From Lachnospiraceae bacterium (GTDB taxonomy: Bacteria; Bacillota; Clostridia; Lachnospirales; Lachnospiraceae): a stretch of DNA of 12,191 nt. The position numbers were made by a program, and so were the translations under genes. The notes beneath the pieces were generated by a model. The model did no database searches and was not told the DNA's origin. It was given only the letters and a program-made list of their open reading frames with translations. Of the stretch, positions 7,827 through 12,191 are shown piece after piece. The stretch spans positions 1 to 12,191 of the forward strand of contig JAILPU010000071.1 in the NCBI GenBank assembly GCA_024699395.1. Direction: 5' to 3'. Every line of letters starts with the position of its first letter. The first letter of the stretch is position 1.

Positions 7827-8254
7827 AATAAATCTGCATTGGCTGATTTGTACATAATAATGAAGTTTTTTAAAATTGAGTATATCGGTTGCGGTAGGGA
7901 TATGAAAGTTTTATAATCCAAAATAAATAAACTTTTGAATCATATTTAAAGATTTTTGCAGGCGTCATTAAACAGAGTTGATGTATGCCATATTACAGGC
8001 TTCGTCAGATTGAATTGACTATTGCCATATCTTCGTTCAGGGCGGTTCCGCCAAATTTCCAACACAGTTACAATTGAATACTTTTGCATCGATTTACCGA
8101 CAGACCATAATTATATCGCTAAAAGGCGAGAGAATTCTGAAGCAGACAGTCTTTATAGGAAATACAAACTGGATAAACGTGTCGGTTACGGTGGAAAAAG
8201 GGGTGTATTATCTGTGGTTTGAGATGACTGCAGGGAGGATTGGAGTGAGAGTTA
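7827..8254 (+). other. 428-nt intergenic region before the Tad operon
   Basis: The first ~150 nt are AT-rich with stops in all frames and hold a candidate promoter at 7889-7917. The second half is less AT-rich and includes the reading frame 8014-8304 described separately, plus a short perfect palindrome GGCGGTTCCGCC (8041-8052) without a T-run, so it is not a terminator. TGCCATAT occurs twice (7986, 8023). If transcription starts near 7924, the leader before cpaA is about 330 nt. I looked for the c-di-GMP-I riboswitch core and did not recognise it. Confidence 0.6.
7889..7917 (+). promoter_or_regulatory. Candidate sigma-A promoter for the Tad operon
   Basis: TTGCGG (7889-7894) is followed by a 17-nt spacer and a perfect TATAAT (7912-7917). 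It lies after the fliS terminator and is the best -35/-10 pair in the gap, so it is the likely promoter for the genes from 8255 onward. The long distance to the first start codon (about 340 nt) is the main reason for caution. Confidence 0.5.
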
Positions 8255-8304
8255 ATGATACTTCTTATGATTATTCTCATCCCCATATGCATATCCGACA
8301 TTAA
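8014..8304 (+). pseudogene. Protein-like reading frame without start signals, possible gene remnant
   Basis: In this frame 96 codons are open between TGA 8011 and TAA 8302. Residues translated from about 8120 to 8250 alternate as in beta strands (for example TVFIGNTNWINVSVTVEKG, then VYYLWFEMTAG and RIGVRVND) and look more like real protein than either other frame. There is no ATG or GTG near the 5' end and no Shine-Dalgarno; TTG 8074 is the first usable start and has none either. Its 3' end overlaps the start of cpaA by 50 nt. Reading through the single TGA at 8011 would extend it to ATG 7981. I infer a decayed fragment of a beta-sandwich protein; a chance frame is also possible. I do not recognise the family. 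Confidence 0.25.
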
Positions 8305-8668
8305 AGAAAAAAGGATACCCAACGTATTGGTGGCGCTTATTTTTGCTTGGGGAAGCGTATACGCTGTCTGCAACAACGGAGTGTTCACATATGTTTCCCT
8401 GATTATAAGAAGTCTGTTTTTTATCGGGATATTCTGGTATTTTTTCGCATCGGGAAAGCTGGGAGCGGGAGATATTAAATTAATGGCGGCAACAGGGCTG
8501 TTTTTTACGGGGGAGAGATTTTTGTTTTTTATTCTGTGGACTTTTATAGCGGGACTTGTGTGTGTGCCTCTTAAAAGATTTTTGGAAAAAGAAAAAAGAA
8601 TCGGATTTATTAAAATGTCACTGCCGGTTTTTGCCGCGGTGACAATGGGGAGTATGGGGTTGTATTGA
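8255..8668 (+). CDS. cpaA: Type IV prepilin peptidase, A24 family (TadV/CpaA)
   Basis: A membrane aspartyl protease that removes the leader peptide of Flp-type prepilins on the cytoplasmic side. The 137 residues are almost entirely hydrophobic helices, the minimal A24 form without the N-terminal methylase domain of PilD. Both catalytic aspartates are visible: D15 in SDIKEKRIPN after the first membrane helix, and D73 in GAGDIKLMA (the GxGD motif). Start ATG 8255 has GGAG (8242-8245) 9 nt upstream. It is the first clear gene of the pilus operon, and its stop overlaps the next start (TGATG at 8666-8670), which suggests translational coupling. tadV is an equivalent symbol. Confidence 0.93.
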   Translation: MILLMIILIPICISDIKEKRIPNVLVALIFAWGSVYAVCNNGVFTYVSLIIRSLFFIGIFWYFFASGKLGAGDIKLMAATGLFFTGERFLFFILWTFIAGLVCVPLKRFLEKEKRIGFIKMSLPVFAAVTMGSMGLY

Positions 8669-9690
8669 TGGAGAATATAATACGTCAGGAAAATAATGAA
8701 ATACTGCTTGTGGACAGCGATGAATATTATCTGACAGTGATGTCGGAATTTATAGCAAAAAGACCAAACGCTCCCTGGAGAGTGAGAACCGTTAATACAG
8801 GAGCAAAGGGATGGGAAGATATATTTTTGTCAGGAATCGGTAAGAAGTTTGTCGCTGTCAGCGAATCAAGCTATGAAACTGTTAAGGATAAACTGGAGGG
8901 AGGGCTTACAGTCATCCTAAACGAGACAGGAAAACTTGTTATAAAGGAATATGAAAATATAGATAAGTTTATGGCGGCAGAGGAAGTTTACAAGGCACTG
9001 GTTAATTCCTATACGGTGATGATCTGCGGCGATACTCATAAATCCTGTTTAAACGAGGGCGTGCTTATAGGCGTTTTTTCCCCGGATAATCTTAACACAA
9101 GGGATCTTTTTGCAAGGATGGTGGCGAGAAGGCTTTCCAAAGATTACAGAACGCTGTTTATAACAACGGAGGTGTTTGGGGGGATTGAGTCCAATGAGGA
9201 GTGGGGACTTAAGGATCTTGGGGACCTTATGTTTTTTGTAAATGATGAGGATGATAAATTTAATCTCTGGCTTGAAACCATAGTTTGCAAGGAACAGGGG
9301 CTTTACTACATTCCCCCTTTGAAGGCAGGGTTCAACGTTCCTTTTTATACAGAGAAGGAGTGGCTGAGACTTATTGAGCTTATTAAAAATGCGGGGTACG
9401 AAAGGATTGTTTTCGACCTAAGCATCGGGGTGTGCGGACTTATGGAGATTCTTAAGAAGTGCAATAAGATACTGACGGTTACCGCAAGAGGGAAGAATTC
9501 CGAGGCGCGCTATATGCAGTTTGCCGAACTGGTGTCCTTTGATGAAGCTAAAGATGTGTTGGGGCATTCCATAAGATGTTTTCTTCCCGAGAGAATGGCT
9601 CTTTGCAGAAAGGAGGAAATGTGGATCACCGGGGAGTTTGCGGATATCATCTGCGATGCAGCAGACAGGCTGGAGGTTGAGACCAAATGA
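8668..9690 (+). CDS. tadZ: TadZ/CpaE-like pilus localisation protein with degraded P-loop
   Basis: TadZ/CpaE proteins are ParA/MinD relatives with an atypical receiver domain in front; they place the Tad machine at the pole. The 340 residues fit: 11-110 reads as a receiver-like domain (EILLVDSDEYY at the first strand), and 130-340 as a MinD-like fold. The P-loop strand is seen at 132-148 (LIGVFSPDNLNTRDLF), but the expected GK[ST] is absent. The Walker B-like strand is YERIVFDLS (244-252, D250). E. rectale TadZ has a known structure of this architecture, which supports the assignment by position between tadV and cpaF. The start is ATG 8668, overlapping the cpaA stop; TTG 8665 is less likely. 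Its own stop contains ATGA (9687-9690), which offers a start to a downstream gene, but cpaF now begins about 250 nt later. Confidence 0.78.
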   Translation: MENIIRQENNEILLVDSDEYYLTVMSEFIAKRPNAPWRVRTVNTGAKGWEDIFLSGIGKKFVAVSESSYETVKDKLEGGLTVILNETGKLVIKEYENIDKFMAAEEVYKALVNSYTVMICGDTHKSCLNEGVLIGVFSPDNLNTRDLFARMVARRLSKDYRTLFITTEVFGGIESNEEWGLKDLGDLMFFVNDEDDKFNLWLETIVCKEQGLYYIPPLKAGFNVPFYTEKEWLRLIELIKNAGYERIVFDLSIGVCGLMEILKKCNKILTVTARGKNSEARYMQFAELVSFDEAKDVLGHSIRCFLPERMALCRKEEMWITGEFADIICDAADRLEVETK

Positions 9691-9700
9691 TGGGAGTGTA

Positions 9701-9933
9701 TGTGGTTAATGATGTTGGTAACAGACAGTTCATTTAAGGGTGAGGTTAACAGAAAACAATAATTTTGAGAAATGAAGAACATGTTTTGAATGAGTGAGGA
9801 GAAAACTAAGTTGTGGGAGATATGAGAGGATAAAACATTACAGTTGGCAGTTTCAAGATGGGTATATCGGTTGACAGTTGGCAGTTTCAAGAGGGGTATA
9901 TCGGTTGAAACAAATTGTGGTTAATGATATTGG
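9701..9933 (+). repeat. 18-bp direct repeat bounding a ~197-nt insert between tadZ and cpaF
   Basis: TGTGGTTAATGATGTTGG (9701-9718) recurs with one change at 9916-9933 (TGTGGTTAATGATATTGG), 215 nt apart. The first copy lies in a 16-codon frame that starts at ATG 9687 in an ATGA overlap with the tadZ stop and ends at TAA 9735 (peptide MMGVYVVNDVGNRQFI). The second copy lies in the cpaF frame and reads VVNDIG. The insert between the copies has no open gene and includes the 34-bp tandem repeat at 9841-9908. This looks like an insertion or duplication at an originally coupled tadZ-cpaF junction. Confidence 0.6.
9841..9908 (+). repeat. Tandem 34-bp duplication upstream of cpaF
   Basis: Two adjacent 34-bp units, 9841-9874 and 9875-9908, differ at one base (T 9859 against G 9893). 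Each begins CAGTTGGCAGTTTCAAGA and ends GGTATATCGGTTGA. The junction creates a perfect TTGACA (9871-9876), followed 20 nt later by TATATC, a spacing too long for a normal promoter. The unit is not a multiple of 3, so the two copies read in different frames. Confidence 0.95.
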
Positions 9934-9943
9934 GGTATGGACC

Positions 9944-11206
9944 ATGGAATATAAAAACGAGGGGGCGGTCTTGGGGATGGATACAGGAACAATTAAAAAC
10001 GAACTGCGAAAAAAGATACTGGAGCAGATTGATCTGTCCAATGATATAAGCGATGAAACCGTAAATGAGATTATCGACAGTGTTTTAATGGGGGACAAAA
10101 GGCTGTTTGTTCTTTCCCCGGATAAGAAGAAAAAGCTGAAGGGGGAATTGTTTGATTCTTTAAGGCGCCTTGATATTATTCAGGAATATCTGGAGGACCA
10201 AGAGGTTACGGAAATAATGGTAAACGGAAAGGACAATATTTTTATCGAAAGAAAGGGAAAGGTGATAAAAATAGATTCCTGTTTCGATTCCGAGGAAAAA
10301 CTGGGAGATGTCATACGTCAGATAGTTTCCGGCGTAAACAGAAATGTCAACGAATCCAGTCCCATTGCCGATGCCAGATTAAAAAACGGAGCGAGAGTAA
10401 ATGTGGTGATGGCGCCTGTTGCCTTGAACGGCCCCATTCTCACCATAAGGCGTTTCCCCGACAAGCCCATTACAATGGAAAAACTGATAAAATGGGGAAC
10501 CATAACAAAAGAGGCAGCAGATTTTGTGAGACTTTTGGTGGCAGCAGGATACAACATCTGCATCAGCGGCGGTACTTCAAGCGGAAAAACAACGCTTTTA
10601 AATGCTGTTTCCGGCTTTATCCCCAAGGATCAGAGAGTGATAACCATAGAGGACAGCGCGGAGCTTCAGCTTCAGGGACTGAGTAATCTTGTGAGGCTTG
10701 AGACCAAGAACACGGGAGGAGAGGAAAGCACGGATATTACCATCAGGGATCTTATAAGAGCCGCTCTTCGAATGAGACCCGACAGAATAATTGTGGGTGA
10801 GGTGAGGGGCAAGGAAGCGATGGATATGCTCCAGTGCATGAACACGGGACATGACGGAAGTATGAGTACCGGCCATGCCAACAGTGCGGCGGACATGCTT
10901 TCAAGGCTGGAAAGCATGGTGCTTATGGGAGTGGAGATTCCCCTTCTTGCCATAAGAAGCCAGATAGGTTCCGGGATAGATATAATAATCCATACCGCAA
11001 GAATGCGTGACAGAAAGAGACGGATATTGGAGATAACGGAGGTGACGGGTTATGGCGAAGAGGGGTACGGACTCAACACCCTGTTTGAATTCGAAGAGGA
11101 AAGCACAAGCACCAGGGAACAGGTGGTGGGAAGCCTTGTCAGAAAAAATGAGCTTATTGACACAAGAAAGCTCAGGTCCGCCGGATTACAAAAGTATTCT
11201 TGTTGA
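9944..11206 (+). CDS. cpaF: Tad pilus secretion ATPase CpaF/TadA
   Basis: A hexameric cytoplasmic ATPase of the type II/IV secretion family that powers Flp pilus assembly at the inner face of the membrane. With ATG 9944 it has 420 residues. Motifs: Walker A GGTSSGKT (209-216, K215), Asp box [12 protein letters not shown], Walker [10 protein letters not shown] (E286) and His box [13 protein letters not shown] (H303, H311). The N-terminal domain ([15 protein letters not shown] and following) is typical of CpaF. The start is uncertain: ATG 9944 has only a weak GGGG upstream, ATG 9977 lies 11 nt after GAGGGGG and would give [13 protein letters not shown], and the longer TTG 9878 falls inside the tandem repeat and is unlikely. 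The 3' end overlaps the next gene. All catalytic motifs are intact, unlike the neighbouring TadZ. Confidence 0.95.
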   Translation: MEYKNEGAVLGMDTGTIKNELRKKILEQIDLSNDISDETVNEIIDSVLMGDKRLFVLSPDKKKKLKGELFDSLRRLDIIQEYLEDQEVTEIMVNGKDNIFIERKGKVIKIDSCFDSEEKLGDVIRQIVSGVNRNVNESSPIADARLKNGARVNVVMAPVALNGPILTIRRFPDKPITMEKLIKWGTITKEAADFVRLLVAAGYNICISGGTSSGKTTLLNAVSGFIPKDQRVITIEDSAELQLQGLSNLVRLETKNTGGEESTDITIRDLIRAALRMRPDRIIVGEVRGKEAMDMLQCMNTGHDGSMSTGHANSAADMLSRLESMVLMGVEIPLLAIRSQIGSGIDIIIHTARMRDRKRRILEITEVTGYGEEGYGLNTLFEFEEESTSTREQVVGSLVRKNELIDTRKLRSAGLQKYSC

Positions 11207-11921
11207 TAAAAAAGAATACCTTTGGGCTTTGTTGAAAAGTGCGGGGGTTGTGACAATATTGTCATATTTCTTTTACAGAAGATGGTGGGGAATAATAATG
11301 ACTTTGCCTCTTGGTGTTTTTTATTTCAAAAAGGAGATTAAGGACAGAAAGATACTTCAAATGAAAGAGCTTACAAGGCAGTTCAAGGAATATATTCTTG
11401 CGGCAAGCGGACTTATTAAGGCGGGATATTCTGTGGAGAATGCTTTCTGCGGCTGTAAAAAAGATATGATTGAACTCTTTGGCAATGAGGGACATATATG
11501 TCTTGAGATTGAGTACATCAAAAGAGGGCTTGTTATCAATATGACCCTGCAGGAGCTTTTGGAGGATTTTGCCCTAAGAAGCGGGATTGACGAGATTGGA
11601 CAGTTTGCGGGGATTTTTAAGATAGCGGGGAAATCCGGGGGAAATATGGCAGACATTATCAATGATACCGCAAATGTTATAAGCGCCGGCATAGATATCA
11701 TGACGGAGGTGGATACTGTTTTGTCGGGAAGAAGGCTGGAGAACAAGGTGATGATGTTTATGCCCTTCTTTATAATAGGCTATCTTGATTTTTCCTACAG
11801 AGGATATCTGTCACAGTTGTACGGAAATTTAAAGGGGGTGGGTATAATGACAATCTGTCTCATAGTTTATGTAGCGGCTTACCTGGCAACCGAGAAAATA
11901 TTTAAAGCTATGGAGAGTTGA
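11148..11921 (+). CDS. tadB: Tad pilus inner-membrane platform protein TadB
   Basis: A type II secretion F-domain protein that forms the membrane platform with TadC and contacts the ATPase CpaF. From ATG 11148 it has 257 residues: hydrophobic segments at about 29-42 and 46-61, a cytoplasmic helical F domain at about 75-200 (LTRQFKEYILAASGLIKAGYSVENAF at its start, LEDFALRSGIDEIGQFAGIFKIAGKSGG in the middle), and hydrophobic segments at about 201-213 and 231-248. ATG 11148 gives a 59-nt overlap with cpaF and has no clear Shine-Dalgarno, so expression may depend on coupling. The open frame extends further upstream to ATG 11052, but that would place the extra residues entirely inside cpaF. TadC is the alternative family name, but the order after CpaF favours TadB. 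Confidence 0.85.
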   Translation: MSLLTQESSGPPDYKSILVDKKEYLWALLKSAGVVTILSYFFYRRWWGIIMTLPLGVFYFKKEIKDRKILQMKELTRQFKEYILAASGLIKAGYSVENAFCGCKKDMIELFGNEGHICLEIEYIKRGLVINMTLQELLEDFALRSGIDEIGQFAGIFKIAGKSGGNMADIINDTANVISAGIDIMTEVDTVLSGRRLENKVMMFMPFFIIGYLDFSYRGYLSQLYGNLKGVGIMTICLIVYVAAYLATEKIFKAMES

Positions 11922-11938
11922 ACCGGGGAGCTGAATCA

Positions 11939-12191
11939 ATGGATAAAATAAAGGATTGGATAAAGGAATTACCGGAAAATTTATATGTTGCTCTCAGGGA
12001 CAAAGGAATGTTTCGAAAGACGGCGGTGGGGGAGGATCTTAAGATTCTTAACCCCCAATGTGATAAGGAAAAGCTCTTGAGAGAGTATTATACTCAGAAG
12101 ATTCGGTTTTCTCTGATGATTATTGTTGTGGGGCTTTTTATTTTCGCAATGCTTAAGATAAAGTGGGCTCAAACCTCTAAAGGTATGGACA
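11939..12191 (+). CDS. Single-span membrane protein of the Tad cluster (3' end missing)
   Basis: Starts at ATG 11939, 8 nt after GGGGAG (11925-11930) and 17 nt after the tadB stop. The 84 residues seen have a charged cytoplasmic N-terminus with ALRDKGMFRKTAVGEDLKILNP (18-39), a REYYTQKI segment (48-55), and one hydrophobic stretch (about 57-72, FSLMIIVVGLFIFAML) followed by KIKWAQTSKGMD. I recall a conserved protein of this layout, a short N-terminus, a YY.KK-type motif and one membrane span, after tadB in other Lachnospiraceae Tad clusters, but I cannot confirm it. TadC is less likely, because it would start with a longer multi-span region. The frame is open at the window end. Confidence 0.8.
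   Translation, partial: MDKIKDWIKELPENLYVALRDKGMFRKTAVGEDLKILNPQCDKEKLLREYYTQKIRFSLMIIVVGLFIFAMLKIKWAQTSKGMD

Noticed and set aside
8022..8222. 66-codon ATG frame before cpaA
   Set aside because: It has no Shine-Dalgarno and a basic, composition-poor translation; the frame one base away looks more protein-like.
7827..8254. Possible c-di-GMP or other riboswitch before the pilus operon
   Set aside because: The conserved core segments of the classes I know were not recognised, and the only palindrome (8041-8052) is short and isolated.
9510..9890. 126-codon minus-strand frame over the tadZ end and the tadZ-cpaF gap
   Set aside because: It is antisense to tadZ for much of its length, crosses the repeat, and its translation is low-complexity Ser/His/Asn.
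9871..9902. TTGACA plus TATATC as a promoter for cpaF
   Set aside because: The 20-nt spacer is too long, and the TTGACA is an accident of the tandem repeat junction.
1..12191. CRISPR array, tRNA, rRNA, transposase or phage genes
   Set aside because: None was seen: there are no regularly spaced repeats, no tRNA or rRNA-like segments and no recombinase motifs.

Overview
The window looks like a chromosomal segment of a motile, anaerobic Firmicute, most likely Lachnospiraceae (Butyrivibrio, Roseburia or Eubacterium rectale type). The support is strong GGAGG-type ribosome binding sites, short gaps or overlaps between same-strand genes, a Lachnospiraceae-style flagellin with a downstream FliS, a DUF6240-like flagellar protein, and a Gram-positive Tad/Flp pilus cluster without visible outer-membrane parts. 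The genus cannot be fixed from this sequence. Every gene I can support is on the + strand.

Layout. (1) 3-1100 is the 3' part of a gene whose product has an Ala/Pro/Gln pentapeptide repeat tract followed by a degenerate AAA+-like domain. (2) 1116-3017, 15 nt downstream, encodes the glycogen branching enzyme GlgB and is closed by a strong intrinsic terminator (3046-3084). (3) 3159-5960 encodes a 933-residue protein resembling the DUF6240 family, with a C-terminal stretch reminiscent of the FliK hook-length domain. (4) A structured 170-nt leader (5961-6130) precedes flagellin (6131-7255), then fliS (7286-7762) and a second strong terminator (7788-7826). (5) 7827-8254 holds a candidate sigma-A promoter (7889-7917) and a protein-like but apparently untranslated reading frame. 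(6) 8255-12191 is the start of a Tad pilus operon: prepilin peptidase (tadV/cpaA), a TadZ/CpaE-like protein with a degraded P-loop, the secretion ATPase CpaF/TadA, the membrane platform protein TadB, and the first 84 residues of a single-span membrane protein that runs off the window.

How it works together. The middle block makes flagellar filament: FliS should chaperone the flagellin encoded just upstream, and the DUF6240 protein may act in hook or rod export. The last block should build a Tad/Flp pilus: TadV processes prepilins, TadZ positions the machine, CpaF powers it and TadB is the membrane platform. The window therefore joins two surface-appendage systems, one for swimming and one probably for adhesion, after a glycogen gene.

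The least ordinary parts are three. The first is the gap between tadZ and cpaF, where a 34-bp tandem duplication sits in an apparent ~215-bp insertion that seems to have displaced an ancestral cpaF start. The second is the flagellin leader, which can form mutually exclusive hairpins near GGA motifs. The third is the pair of ATPase-like proteins that have lost their nucleotide-binding motifs. I see no clear evidence for a wholly new defence or mobile system.
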